Source: Paenibacillus sp. An7 (lineage in GTDB: Bacteria; Bacillota; Bacilli; Paenibacillales; Paenibacillaceae). Taken from it: DNA of 64,000 nucleotides. The translations under genes and the position numbers were made by a program. The notes beneath the pieces are model-generated. The model had not been told where the DNA came from and ran no database searches. It was given only the letters and a program-made list of their open reading frames with translations. How positions within the stretch are numbered: the first letter of the stretch is position 1; every line of letters starts with the position of its first letter. The DNA is taken from the NCBI RefSeq assembly GCF_009870785.1, contig NZ_WTWX01000005.1, positions 1 through 64,000 of the forward strand, read 5' to 3'. Shown here in pieces: positions 35,380 through 44,703 of this stretch.

Positions 35380-36021
35380 ATGATACATAGCCTTGCTCTG
35401 AAAATGCCAAAAGATATGGAATGGATATCATCAAATTCAGAAAAAGGATCACGAAAGTATGTATGCAGCAAAAAAAATGAAATTGGTCGTTGTAAAAGCC
35501 CGAACTTCGATCAACCTAGTTTAAATAATGCTATTTTAAAATTGATTTCTAACATTGCTAAGAATCGAATTGACCGAAACGATATATTGCCTGAAATTTC
35601 AACAAATTCTGATTCAGATAAAGAAATGTCTACTATTAGGCAACTTAACAAGGAGTTATATGATTTAGAACAAGCAGAACAAAAGTTGTTTGATGCTTAT
35701 TTCCTTCATAGTAAAATATCTGAAATACAATACGAGAATACCATCAGAAGGTATTCTAAAAGAAAAAAAGAAATAATTAAACTAATGGAAAAAATACCAA
35801 TGCCTAAATCTAAATCGTTTGGTGATCTGGGTGATATTATTGATGAATTAGCAGAAGCTCTTGAAGTACTGAACGATGAAGATAAAAGACGATCTGTAGA
35901 ACTCTTAGTCGATAAGATCGAACCTGGGGAAGTTACACTTGTTCATTTCCGTTGGGGTGAAGTAAAAGAGATATTCCCAAAAAGTCACTTTAAATATAAA
36001 AGCAAACTCTTCCTCTTCTAA
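35380..36021 (+). pseudogene. C-terminal remnant of a large serine recombinase
   Basis: The 213-codon frame carries the tail of a phage- or transposon-type large serine recombinase. It has the second half of the zinc ribbon (GSRKYVCSKKNEIGRCKS), a helical region, the long coiled-coil motif (YDLEQAEQKLFDAYF, then KISEIQYENTIRRYSKRKKE), and the closing EDKRRSVELLVDKIEPG segment. The first half of the zinc ribbon (KCQKIW, GYHQIQKK) lies just upstream in a different frame with a stop. The catalytic serine domain and DNA-binding domain are absent. The frame ends directly at copy C of the hairpin element. Confidence 0.75.
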
Positions 36022-36109
36022 AAAAAAAGAGGCCGCAAAAATCGCGGCCCGTCGCCCATTTTCGGGGCAACACAGTTATTGGATAGGAGTGGAGAGAAAC
36101 CATACTGTA
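36021..36109 (-). ncRNA. Candidate small RNA (copy C of the hairpin family)
   Basis: Transcribed leftward from a consensus promoter, the predicted RNA is about 88 nt with three hairpins. The first is CAGU..UGG/CCA..ACUG, closing a pyrimidine-rich loop that contains UCUCUCCACUCCUAU. The second is GUUGCCC/GGGCGAC (one G-U pair, found only in minus-strand RNA). The last is the terminator GGCCGCG/GCGGCC plus CUUUUUUUU. No open reading frame of note fits. The loop contains ACUCCU, able to pair with Shine-Dalgarno sequences, which suggests an antisense regulator. The family is not recognised. Confidence 0.7.
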
Positions 36110-36114
36110 CTTTT

Positions 36115-36143
36115 ATTATATGTATCCGTTTTCATTTTGTCAA
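36115..36143 (-). promoter_or_regulatory. Consensus sigma-A promoter of the candidate small RNA
   Basis: Minus strand: TTGACA (36143-36138), exactly 17 bp, TATAAT (36120-36115). Both hexamers are perfect consensus. Transcription would start near 36107-36110. No protein-coding gene lies within reach downstream before the terminator at 36021. Confidence 0.85.
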
Positions 36144-36195
36144 CCATAATTATACATTTATTTAGGATCTTGCATATTCGCATAAAGAAAGCGGT

Positions 36196-36231
36196 TTTAT
36201 AAACAAAGAAAGAGGGCTTTCCCTCTCTCTT
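36196..36231 (-). terminator. Terminator of the trp-hisC-tyrA operon
   Basis: AGAGAGGG-AAAG-CCCTCTTT stem followed by CTTTGTTT, overlapping the tyrA stop codon on the minus strand. Confidence 0.75.
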
Positions 36232-37339
36232 AGCTTCGTACGGTATAACCCAGATTAGTAAGAAGTTCAATCGCTCTCTCCATATCCTCTTCCTGCCGAA
36301 AGGACAGTCTGAGAATGCCGGGTACATCTTCTCTGCTCTCAATGATCTGCATATTGCTCAGATTGATCCGAGCCGTCCCCAGTTCCGTAGCAATCCGGCC
36401 AATAATCCCCGGGGTATCCGGAACATCAATATATATGTCAAATAAAGCATTGATGATTCCTTTTCTTCGCTCCGGTAATTGATCTCGAAAAGAACCGGCT
36501 TCACGAAAAGCGGCTTCGATTGCTTCCCCATTACTTTCCTCCAGCACCTGAGTAAACTGGCCTACTTGCTTATTCCAGTCCCTAAGAAGCCGCAGTAATA
36601 CATCACGGTTGCTAAGTAGAATATCACGCCATACTACCGGGTCGCTCGATGCAATACGGGTAATATCACGGAATCCTCCAGCTGCAAGCAGCTGATATAA
36701 GGGTTCATTTTGGTTATAGCCGCTGATCTGATTAACTAATGCTACTGCAATAATATGAGGCAAGTGACTAATAGCGCCCACGATATCATCGTGATGTTCA
36801 GGTTCTACCCGAATGACTTGTGCTCTAGTATAAGACAGCAGATGATGGAGCTTATTATAGACGTCTTCCTTGATCTCTGGCTGAGGTGTAAGAACATAAT
36901 ATGCATTTTCAAATAGCAGCGGTGAAGCCGCCTCTACGCCAGACCGCTCTGAACCTGCCATTGGATGCCCGCCTATAAAATACACATCTCGAAAATTGAG
37001 TGTCTTCGCAGCGGATGTAATCGAGGCTTTGGTGCTGCCTACATCCGTAATGATACAGCCTTTCTTTAGCGGGAGTTTATTTAGTTCCTGAAGATAATAA
37101 TTCAGCATGCCGACCGGTACACTTAAAAAAATAAAATCGGCACCCAGTGCTGCCTCTTCAATGGATAAGGTCGCATGATCAAGTACGCCGCTCTTTAGGT
37201 ATCTTTCTTGAATTTCCGGTTCATGCGCATAACCGACTACTTCTATTCCCGGCTTCCCTTTAAAACAAAGGGCGAGAGACCCTCCGATGAGTCCCACGCC
37301 AAAGATTGCAATTTTGCAGTTTATTCCTTCTGTTCTCAT
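36230..37339 (-). CDS. tyrA: Prephenate dehydrogenase with ACT domain
   Basis: Oxidises prephenate to 4-hydroxyphenylpyruvate for tyrosine. 369 aa: NAD-binding Rossmann domain (IAIFGVGLIGGSLALCF), IITDVGSTKASI, the substrate motif GGHPMAGSERSGVEAA, a helical dimerisation domain, and a C-terminal ACT domain (about 295-365, VPDTPGIIGRIATELG) likely used for tyrosine feedback. The ATG at 37339 lies after the hisC stop. The longer frame overlaps hisC by 32 bp and begins with atypical residues. It is last in the operon; in B. subtilis aroE (EPSP synthase) follows, but here the accessory segment begins. Confidence 0.93.
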   Translation of the reverse strand: MRTEGINCKIAIFGVGLIGGSLALCFKGKPGIEVVGYAHEPEIQERYLKSGVLDHATLSIEEAALGADFIFLSVPVGMLNYYLQELNKLPLKKGCIITDVGSTKASITSAAKTLNFRDVYFIGGHPMAGSERSGVEAASPLLFENAYYVLTPQPEIKEDVYNKLHHLLSYTRAQVIRVEPEHHDDIVGAISHLPHIIAVALVNQISGYNQNEPLYQLLAAGGFRDITRIASSDPVVWRDILLSNRDVLLRLLRDWNKQVGQFTQVLEESNGEAIEAAFREAGSFRDQLPERRKGIINALFDIYIDVPDTPGIIGRIATELGTARINLSNMQIIESREDVPGILRLSFRQEEDMERAIELLTNLGYTVRS

Positions 37340-37349
37340 TCCGAGTCCA

Positions 37350-38447
37350 CTATACTTCCGAGCGTTCAGGGGTAAGCGCATGCTCTAGAGCTTTGATGAA
37401 CGCTTGATTCTGTTCTGGGGTACCTACAGATACCCGGATGTAGTCAGGATAAACCTGGAACCCAGAACGGATAATGATCCCTTGTCGCAGTAAGATATCA
37501 AACATTTCGGCAGCCGGTCTGCCAATTTGTACAAGTATAAAATTACCTTGTGAAGGGAAGTAGTGAAGTCCTAAACGATCAAATTCGCTTTGCAAATAAG
37601 TAACACCTTGACGATTCTTATCACGGCAATCTTTTACAAAGTCTTGATCTTGCAGAGCCGCACGAGCAGCAACCTGACCAAATCTTGTCGTGTTAAACGG
37701 TTCTCTGACTTGATTAATTAAAGAGATTACTTCGGAACTCGCGATCCCATAGCCGATCCGTAAAGACGCAAGTCCATAAATCTTGGAGAATGTTCGCAGT
37801 ATGACAAGGTTACTGTATTTCTCCAGCATAGGAATCGTTTCTGGATAGGATTCATCTGTAACAAATTCAAAATAAGCTTCATCAAGAACGACCATCACAT
37901 GGGAAGGAACACGTTCCATAAAGGAAATAAGCTCTTTCTCGGTGATAATGGTGCCTGTTGGATTATTCGGATTACATACCCAGATTATTTTTGTTTTGGA
38001 GGACACTTTTGATAACATACCTTCTAGATCATGCGTACCGTCAACAAGTGGAACCTCAATACTTACTGCTCCTTCAATATCTGCATTACTCTTATATACT
38101 GAAAACGTTTGATCCGCCATGATCGTCTCGTCACCGGAAACAAAAAAAGCTCTAGCGATCAGGGCAATGATTTCATCCGAACCTGCGCCAAAAATTATTT
38201 GATCTTTTTGCACACCTAGATGTACGGCAAGATCGGCTGTAAGCTCTCCTGCTGAACCATCTGGATAGATACTCAGATTTGCAAGTTCTGCCTGAATTGC
38301 ATCCCTCACAAGCGCCGAACTGCCATAAGGATTCTCATTTGATGCAAGCTTAATCACTTCACTGAGTCCCAACTCTTTTTTCACTTCTTCAACGGGCTTT
38401 CCTGGTTTATATACGGGTAAATTGCCAATAGTAGACTTATGTTTCAT
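37350..38447 (-). CDS. hisC: Histidinol-phosphate / aromatic aminotransferase
   Basis: PLP-dependent fold-type I aminotransferase, 365 aa. Motifs: IKLASNENPYGSS, CNPNNPTGTI, VVLDEAYFEFV, and the Schiff-base Lys in ILRTFSKIYGLASLRIGYG. In Bacillus the HisC in the trp/aro operon acts both on histidinol phosphate and on phenylpyruvate or hydroxyphenylpyruvate; the position between trpA and tyrA implies the same. The ATG at 38447 is preceded by GGAGGGC. Confidence 0.94.
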   Translation of the reverse strand: MKHKSTIGNLPVYKPGKPVEEVKKELGLSEVIKLASNENPYGSSALVRDAIQAELANLSIYPDGSAGELTADLAVHLGVQKDQIIFGAGSDEIIALIARAFFVSGDETIMADQTFSVYKSNADIEGAVSIEVPLVDGTHDLEGMLSKVSSKTKIIWVCNPNNPTGTIITEKELISFMERVPSHVMVVLDEAYFEFVTDESYPETIPMLEKYSNLVILRTFSKIYGLASLRIGYGIASSEVISLINQVREPFNTTRFGQVAARAALQDQDFVKDCRDKNRQGVTYLQSEFDRLGLHYFPSQGNFILVQIGRPAAEMFDILLRQGIIIRSGFQVYPDYIRVSVGTPEQNQAFIKALEHALTPERSEV

Positions 38448-38488
38448 AAACAAGCCCTCCCTCGTGGATAATAAAAAAATATCCAAAA

Positions 38489-39307
38489 TTATACTTTTAA
38501 TTGTGCCACAAACTGGCGTATTTGCAAAAGTCCTTTTTCCTTCGTATCTGGATTTGATAACAAAGGAATCGTATTTTCGATCTCTCTCACAATGGCACTG
38601 CCTACGATAACTCCATCACAAATTTCAGAAAAATGCTCTACCTGTTCACGGCTGGATATTCCAAAGCCAACAGCAACGGGAAGCGTTGTATATGATTTTA
38701 CTGTTGTAATAAATTCATCTACTTTCTGGTGGAACGCAGCTCTCTCTCCTGTTACACCTAGTGATGATACACAGTAAATAAATCCTCTAGCGCTGGAGAC
38801 AATTTTCTTTATTCTTTCCTTTGATGTCGGCGCAACTAGGGGTATAAGGTGAATATTAGCACGATCCGCATACTCACGAATCTGTGCAGATTCTTCAATG
38901 GGAAGATCCGGAATAATCATACCGCTAATATCATGCTCTACTAGCAAGTCAAAGAAAGATTCCAGACCTGTCTGAAGCACGGGATTGTAATATGTAAAGA
39001 GTACAAATGGCAGCCTCACTCCCGCCTCACGTGCACGTTTAGCTGTCTCCAAACAGGTACGAATCGTAACCTGCTGTTTTAGTGCTCGTTCAGAAGCACG
39101 CTGAATAACAGGTCCATCTGCAAGCGGGTCAGAATAGGGAACCCCTAGTTCAATCACATCAGCTCCTGCCTTCTCGAGTTCAATAATGACCTCAACAGTC
39201 GTGCTCAGATCTGGATCTCCCACGGTTATAAAAGGAATAAGTGCTGTTTTGCCGCTCATCTGCAGCGTTTGGAAGGCCTCATCCATCCGGTTTAATCGGA
39301 TACTCAT
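38489..39307 (-). CDS. trpA: Tryptophan synthase alpha chain
   Basis: Cleaves indole-3-glycerol phosphate to indole and G3P; the indole is channelled to TrpB. The 272-aa TIM barrel has [14 protein letters not shown], the catalytic Glu in [19 protein letters not shown] (Glu and Asp), and [12 protein letters not shown]. It overlaps trpB by 4 bp (coupled). Confidence 0.96.
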   Translation of the reverse strand: MSIRLNRMDEAFQTLQMSGKTALIPFITVGDPDLSTTVEVIIELEKAGADVIELGVPYSDPLADGPVIQRASERALKQQVTIRTCLETAKRAREAGVRLPFVLFTYYNPVLQTGLESFFDLLVEHDISGMIIPDLPIEESAQIREYADRANIHLIPLVAPTSKERIKKIVSSARGFIYCVSSLGVTGERAAFHQKVDEFITTVKSYTTLPVAVGFGISSREQVEHFSEICDGVIVGSAIVREIENTIPLLSNPDTKEKGLLQIRQFVAQLKV

Positions 39308-40500
39308 GCGAGTCCACCTCCCGTATATTTCATAATCGATTCCACATCTTTGTCTCCTCTGCCTGATAGACAGATGACAATGATCTGATCTTTCTTCATG
39401 GTTGGTGCTAGTTTCACTACTTCTGCAACCGCATGTGCAGATTCAAGTGCAGGAATAATCCCTTCAATTATGCTTAATAGCTGCAAAGCATCAAGCGCTT
39501 CTTGATCTGTTATAGGCACATACTGTGCACGTTTGATATCCTTCAAATAAGAATGTTCTGGACCAACGCCCGGATAATCTAGTCCAGCCGAAATTGAGTG
39601 AGCCTCTTGGACTTGCCCATATTCATCTTGAAGTAGATAACTCATTGAGCCCTGGAACACCCCTTGGGTCCCCTTGCTCATCGTTGCGGCATGAAATTCT
39701 GTATCTACCCCTTTGCCAGCAGCCTCACAGCCAATTAGCTGCACCTCTTCATCTTCAATAAAAGGATAAAACATACCGATCGCATTACTTCCGCCGCCAA
39801 CAGGTGCAACCACTACATCCGGAAGTCTGCCTTCGGTATCCAAGATTTGACGACGGGTCTCATCACCAATCACACGCTGAAAGTTACGGACCATGAGCGG
39901 ATATGGGTGAGGTCCGACTGCAGAACCTAATATATAGAACGTATCTTCCACGTTACTCACCCAGTATCTTAAGGCCTCGTTGCCCGCATCTTTCAGCGTG
40001 CGAGAACCTGACGTAACCGGAATGACTTCCGCTCCGAGTAAGTTCATACGGAACACATTCAGCTGCTGCCGTTTTGTATCTTCTTCACCCATAAATACTT
40101 TACACTCCAGACCTAGCAGCGCTGCAACGGTAGCAGTAGCTACTCCGTGCTGTCCAGCTCCTGTCTCTGCGATGACCTTCTTTTTGCCCATTCGTTTTGC
40201 AAGAAGCCCCTGAGCGAGCGCATTATTAATTTTATGAGCGCCTGTGTGATTCAAATCTTCTCGCTTCAAATAAATTTTTGGACCGCCCAACTGATGACTA
40301 AGGCGTTCAGCGTAATAGAGAGGTGTTTCTCTGCCTGAATATTGTTTTAACAAATAACGGAGTTCCTCATTAAATTCATCATCTTCGGAAAAACGTTTAA
40401 ATTCCTCTTCCAGTTCAATCAGTGCATTCATTAATGTCTCAGGTACATAACGTCCTCCAAAAGGTCCAAAACGACCGTATACATCCGGTACCAGTGTCAT
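39304..40500 (-). CDS. trpB: Tryptophan synthase beta chain
   Basis: PLP enzyme condensing indole with serine. The 398-aa protein has [20 protein letters not shown], the PLP lysine in [28 protein letters not shown], and the phosphate-binding GGGSNAIG. It is the TrpB1 type that pairs with TrpA. It overlaps trpF upstream and trpA downstream by 4 bp each. Confidence 0.97.
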   Translation of the reverse strand: MTLVPDVYGRFGPFGGRYVPETLMNALIELEEEFKRFSEDDEFNEELRYLLKQYSGRETPLYYAERLSHQLGGPKIYLKREDLNHTGAHKINNALAQGLLAKRMGKKKVIAETGAGQHGVATATVAALLGLECKVFMGEEDTKRQQLNVFRMNLLGAEVIPVTSGSRTLKDAGNEALRYWVSNVEDTFYILGSAVGPHPYPLMVRNFQRVIGDETRRQILDTEGRLPDVVVAPVGGGSNAIGMFYPFIEDEEVQLIGCEAAGKGVDTEFHAATMSKGTQGVFQGSMSYLLQDEYGQVQEAHSISAGLDYPGVGPEHSYLKDIKRAQYVPITDQEALDALQLLSIIEGIIPALESAHAVAEVVKLAPTMKKDQIIVICLSGRGDKDVESIMKYTGGGLA

Positions 40501-41195
40501 GCCTTCTTCACCCTTTCCACAAAAGCTGTCATTTTACTCAAGTCTTTGATTCCATTTGTCTCTACACCGCTGGATACATCAACACCACCCGGTGCATACC
40601 CATTCACAAGTTCATGTACGTTATCAGGTTCTAACCCTCCCGCTATAAAGAGCGGAATTTGCATTTTCCTTGCCCATAGCTGATAGGGAATGCTGCGTTC
40701 CCAGCAAAAAGTACGGCCAGAACCGCCTCCGTATACAGGATCAAAAGTATCTATAAGAACGGCATCTATTACTCCTTCATAGGGAGCGAGACTTAGATCT
40801 ATATCTTCAGCCGCCTGGTTAGGATCGTTATTCAAAGAGAACACTTTGAATACATTCACACCAAACTTAGCTCTTAGTTCTCGGCATAATGCTGGAGATT
40901 CATCACCATGCAGCTGAATTACATCCAGCGATACTTGACGAAGAACTTCTTCAATCTCCTCTACTGAGGGATTTACGAATACCCCAACAGATCTGGGTAA
41001 TGGACGCACTTGCCATTCTGACAATACTTTCACTAGATCTGCTGCTTGTGCTGCAGTCACCTGACGCTTTGATCTTGCAAAAACGAATCCAATAAAATCG
41101 ACAGTTAAGTGTTTCATAGATTTTAGCACTTCAACGTCCTGAAGTCCACATATTTTTACAAGCGGCTTCTCCTTCACTTTAGAAATAGACATCAT
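40497..41195 (-). CDS. trpF: Phosphoribosylanthranilate isomerase
   Basis: Amadori isomerisation of PRA to CdRP. 232-aa TIM barrel with [11 protein letters not shown] (catalytic Cys), [37 protein letters not shown] (catalytic Asp), [11 protein letters not shown] and [15 protein letters not shown]. It follows trpC without a gap and overlaps trpB by 4 bp. Confidence 0.96.
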   Translation of the reverse strand: MMSISKVKEKPLVKICGLQDVEVLKSMKHLTVDFIGFVFARSKRQVTAAQAADLVKVLSEWQVRPLPRSVGVFVNPSVEEIEEVLRQVSLDVIQLHGDESPALCRELRAKFGVNVFKVFSLNNDPNQAAEDIDLSLAPYEGVIDAVLIDTFDPVYGGGSGRTFCWERSIPYQLWARKMQIPLFIAGGLEPDNVHELVNGYAPGGVDVSSGVETNGIKDLSKMTAFVERVKKA

Positions 41196-41993
41196 TTAGT
41201 TCCCCGTTCCCATCATCTCAAGCACGGCTTCACCCACATTTTCGTTACGCATAAACTGTTCTCCGACTAAAATTCCTTTTGCCCCTGTTGTTTTTAAAAA
41301 CTCAACATCCGCCTTTGTTCTTATCCCGCTTTCACTAATTAAGGTGATGCCGGCAGGAACCCGCTGTGATAGAAGTGCAGTTGTATTCAGATCCGTTTCA
41401 AAGCTTTTCAGATTCCGATTATTAATTCCAATAAGGGTGGCAGCATTCAGATCAAGCACCTGTGTAAGTTCGTGCTCATCATGCACTTCAACCAGAACAT
41501 CAAGACCAAGGTCCTTAGCGTACTGATGATAGGCTCCCATCTGTTCTTGTGTCAGTATGCTGGCAATAAGTAAGACTGCATCAGCACCGATTAAGCGTGC
41601 CTCCGCAATCTGAAGCTCACTAATAATAAAATCTTTACGAAGTAAGGGAACGTTCACCGCATTTCTAATCTCCGTTAAATAGGCAGCCTGGCCCTGAAAA
41701 TATAATTCGTCTGTCAAAACGGATATACAATCCGTTCCTGCCTCTTCATAGGCTTTGGCAATTTGTACGGGATCAAAATCAGGGCGAATTAATCCTTTTG
41801 AAGGGGATGCTTTCTTTACTTCTGCAATAAGTCCCATTCCGCGAGGATGAACTCTTGATAATGCCTGCTCAAACCCTTTCGTATTAGGCATTTGTGCAAT
41901 CTTTCTTTCGGCTGCAGTAAGATCAAAGCTTTGCTTAAGCTTTGCTACTTCTTCTATTTTGGTGGCTACAATGCGTTCAAGATACGTACTCAT
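41196..41993 (-). CDS. trpC: Indole-3-glycerol phosphate synthase
   Basis: Converts CdRP to indole-3-glycerol phosphate. About 265 aa: LIAEVKKASPSKGLIRPDFDP (catalytic Glu and Lys), ISVLTDELYFQGQ, LLRKDFIISELQIAEAR, LVEVHDEHEL, IGINNRNLKSFETD and LISESGI. The ATG at 41993 suits the GGGGG ribosome site better than the ATG at 41999. It overlaps trpD by 17 bp. Confidence 0.95.
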   Translation of the reverse strand: MSTYLERIVATKIEEVAKLKQSFDLTAAERKIAQMPNTKGFEQALSRVHPRGMGLIAEVKKASPSKGLIRPDFDPVQIAKAYEEAGTDCISVLTDELYFQGQAAYLTEIRNAVNVPLLRKDFIISELQIAEARLIGADAVLLIASILTQEQMGAYHQYAKDLGLDVLVEVHDEHELTQVLDLNAATLIGINNRNLKSFETDLNTTALLSQRVPAGITLISESGIRTKADVEFLKTTGAKGILVGEQFMRNENVGEAVLEMMGTGN

Positions 41994-43032
41994 GGTCATA
42001 TTCCCCCGTTTTCTGAATAAGTTGTGTAAGCTTTGCATAGGCTTTGCCCGAATCAATAGCCCCCTTCGCCATATGAACACCTTCAGCCAAACTTCCCGCA
42101 AGGCCGGTTACATAGATTGAAGCACCGCTGTTCGCAAGTACGATATCACGATAAGGGCTCATTTCACCCGATAATACACTTTTTATAATCTCCGCATTTT
42201 CAGCCGCATTGCCGCCAAGCACACTCGTCAGCGGATGTACACGCAGGCCAAGGTCGCTAGGATGAATATCATACGTATGAACTATTCCATCCTTAAGTTC
42301 TGAAACCTTTGTTTTGTCTGAAATACTGATCTCATCAAGACCGTCATAACTTGCTACTACGAGTGCTCTTTTGAGACCAAGTCTTCCTAGTACCTCAGCA
42401 ATAATCTCTGTCTTGTTGATATCATATAGTCCTAATACCTGCCGATCTGCTCCAGCTGGATTGGTAAGCGGACCAAGCATATTAAATACGGTACGAAAAC
42501 CGAGTTCTTTACGCGGTGCTGCAGCATACTTCATCGAAGGATGATACAGCTGAGCAAATAAGAAACAAATATTGATTTCATCTAAACAAGCCTTAGCTTG
42601 AGTGTTATTCAGGTGAATATTTACGCCTAATGCTTCGAGAACATCCGCGCTTCCAGCTTTACTGCTTGCGGAACGATTACCGTGTTTAGCTACCCGTACC
42701 GATACGGAGGAGGCAATGATTGCTGAAGCTGTGGAAATATTAAACTTACTAATACCAGAGCCTCCGGTACCGCAAGTATCCAGTAAATTTTCTTGGTCCG
42801 TTATCATCTTATTAGCAGAACTTCGCATCGCCTGAGCAAAACCTGTAATCTCATCCACCGTTTCGCCCTTCATGCGAAGTGCTGTTAACAATCCGCCAAT
42901 TTGCGAGGATGTCGCTTCCCCATTCATGATACTGGACATAACAAGCCTTGCCTCTTCCTGCGACAGATGATTTCCACCTAATATCTTATTTAGACCCTGC
43001 TGGATGGCAGTTACGCTGCTTAGCATATTCAT
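41977..43032 (-). CDS. trpD: Anthranilate phosphoribosyltransferase
   Basis: Transfers phosphoribose from PRPP to anthranilate. The 351-aa protein has the PRPP loop DTCGTGGSGISKFNISTASA, KHGNRSASSKAGSADVLEALG and GPLTNPAGADRQ. The DE motif (GLDEIS) completes the site. It follows trpE by 15 bp. No glutamine amidotransferase gene (trpG) is present in the operon, as in B. subtilis, where PabA serves both pathways. Confidence 0.96.
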   Translation of the reverse strand: MNMLSSVTAIQQGLNKILGGNHLSQEEARLVMSSIMNGEATSSQIGGLLTALRMKGETVDEITGFAQAMRSSANKMITDQENLLDTCGTGGSGISKFNISTASAIIASSVSVRVAKHGNRSASSKAGSADVLEALGVNIHLNNTQAKACLDEINICFLFAQLYHPSMKYAAAPRKELGFRTVFNMLGPLTNPAGADRQVLGLYDINKTEIIAEVLGRLGLKRALVVASYDGLDEISISDKTKVSELKDGIVHTYDIHPSDLGLRVHPLTSVLGGNAAENAEIIKSVLSGEMSPYRDIVLANSGASIYVTGLAGSLAEGVHMAKGAIDSGKAYAKLTQLIQKTGEYDHEYVS

Positions 43033-43047
43033 GATTTCTCCTCCTCC

Positions 43048-44610
43048 TTATCCTTTATGATTTGATGACATACAAATATAGTCTTGGTTAGCATACGCTG
43101 GAGCTGATGGCTCTGCAGGAAACATTGCTTCTGCGTAGCGAATAGCGGTCAGCAGAGCTTTTGCCTTATTTACAGTTTCCTCATATTCTTTTTCCGGTAC
43201 CGAGTCCCATACAATTCCTGCCCCTGCTTGCACGTAAGCTTTACCTTCTTTAAAAATAATGGTACGGATCGTGATGCAAGTATCCATATTACCTGTAAAA
43301 CCGAGATACCCGATTGCGCCTGCATAAGCCCCTCTCGCTTCACGTTCCAGTTCAGCAATAATCTCCATTGCTCTCAGTTTAGGAGCCCCCGATACCGTAC
43401 CTGCTGGCAGACATGACAGAAATGCATCAAAGAAATCACGATCTTCTCGAAGTGTGCCGGAGACATTGGATACCATGTGCATGACATGCGAATACTTCTC
43501 AATTTCCATATAGGAATCGCACTTGACGCTGCCAAACTCACTGACTCTCCCAATATCGTTCCGACCAAGATCCACTAACATGAGATGTTCTGAACGTTCT
43601 TTCTCATCCGTAAGTAAATCTTGTGCAAATTCAGCATCCTGTGCTTCTGTCTTACCTCGTGGCCTAGTTCCGGCAATAGGTCTTGTCTGCACGCGACCAC
43701 CATCCACTTTTACAAGCGGTTCAGGTGAAGTGCCGACGATGATTTCTTCCTCCATTTTCAGATAATACATATAAGGGGAAGGATTAAGTGTTCGAAGTAC
43801 ACGGTATACTTGAAGCGGCGATACATCCGTTTCGATATGAAAACGCTGGGATAATACGACTTGGAAAATGTCTCCCGCCCGAATATATTCCTTAGCCTTT
43901 TCCGTATTTGCGATAAATTTTTCTTTTGTCAAATTCGAGTGTACCGTCCCCAGCTCCACAGAGTCTGGAATTGATCGACGATTTACATTTTCCGCAGGTC
44001 CTTCTTCCGCCAGCTGGCTTGCGAGCTGTTCGAGCCGATCTGTCACTCTTTGATAAGTTTCAAGAATATCTTGATCCAGATCTCCCGGATTCACATGTAC
44101 ATTGCCAACAAGCAGGATCTGCTGCTTCACATGATCGAAGACGATAATTTCATCACAGAACATAAACTGAATATCTTCCATTTGAAGATCATCCACCTGA
44201 TGCTTCGGAAGTTTTTCATAATATTGAAGCAAGTCATATCCGAAGAATCCAATAGCTCCGCCAGTAAAGGGAGGCAAATCTTTTATTTTTGGACTGCGAT
44301 ATTGTCTAAGCAGTGCTTTCAATTCTTCAATCGGTTTTGCTTTCATTTGTGATTTCTCACCTTTATGTGTGAGTGTTAACACACCATTCTTCCCTGCTAT
44401 CGATAAAAAAGGAGCTGTGCCAATAAAAGAATATCTAGCCCACTGGCTGCCTCCTTCCACACTTTCCAGTAAAAAGGCATATTCCTCATTTGCAAATCGG
44501 CTAAACAATCGAATAGGTGTCTCCATATCGGCCAAAATCCGCTTTACCACAGGAATGAGATTATATTCTGTTGCTAATTTTAATACTTGCTGTGCTTCGC
44601 TATTCATCAT
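43048..44610 (-). CDS. trpE: Anthranilate synthase component I
   Basis: Forms anthranilate from chorismate and ammonia or glutamine. 520 aa: an N-terminal regulatory domain with the tryptophan-binding motif LLESVEGG (about 49-56), then the chorismate-binding domain with SPYMYYLKMEEEIIVGTSPEPLV, PIAGTRPRG, MLVDLGRNDIGRV and PAGTVSGAPKLRAMEII. The ATG at 44610 has AAGGAG six bases upstream; the longer frame runs into the leader. The gene is controlled by the TRAP-type leader. Confidence 0.96.
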   Translation of the reverse strand: MMNSEAQQVLKLATEYNLIPVVKRILADMETPIRLFSRFANEEYAFLLESVEGGSQWARYSFIGTAPFLSIAGKNGVLTLTHKGEKSQMKAKPIEELKALLRQYRSPKIKDLPPFTGGAIGFFGYDLLQYYEKLPKHQVDDLQMEDIQFMFCDEIIVFDHVKQQILLVGNVHVNPGDLDQDILETYQRVTDRLEQLASQLAEEGPAENVNRRSIPDSVELGTVHSNLTKEKFIANTEKAKEYIRAGDIFQVVLSQRFHIETDVSPLQVYRVLRTLNPSPYMYYLKMEEEIIVGTSPEPLVKVDGGRVQTRPIAGTRPRGKTEAQDAEFAQDLLTDEKERSEHLMLVDLGRNDIGRVSEFGSVKCDSYMEIEKYSHVMHMVSNVSGTLREDRDFFDAFLSCLPAGTVSGAPKLRAMEIIAELEREARGAYAGAIGYLGFTGNMDTCITIRTIIFKEGKAYVQAGAGIVWDSVPEKEYEETVNKAKALLTAIRYAEAMFPAEPSAPAYANQDYICMSSNHKG

Positions 44611-44674
44611 AAAACTCTCCTTTTTCATTGAGATAGGCAGAGTGTAGATGGATGGAAGTAGGATATGCTTACGC

Positions 44675-44703
44675 AAAAAAACCTCTACGAGAACGTAGAG
44701 GTT
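44675..44703 (-). terminator. Leader terminator (attenuator) of the trp operon
   Basis: Minus strand ACCTCTACG-TTCT-CGTAGAGGT followed by TTTTTT, about 65 bp before trpE. The CUCUAC in its first arm is complementary to GUAGAG inside the upstream TRAP site, so an antiterminator pairing is possible when TRAP is not bound. Confidence 0.8.

Noticed and set aside
35380..36021. Functional stand-alone recombination directionality factor.
   Set aside because: The sequence is clearly the zinc-ribbon/coiled-coil tail of a large serine recombinase, with an upstream broken-frame continuation.
30947..36109. CRISPR array formed by the repeated hairpins.
   Set aside because: There are only three copies, of unequal length and irregular spacing, and no cas genes; they behave as terminators or RNA elements.
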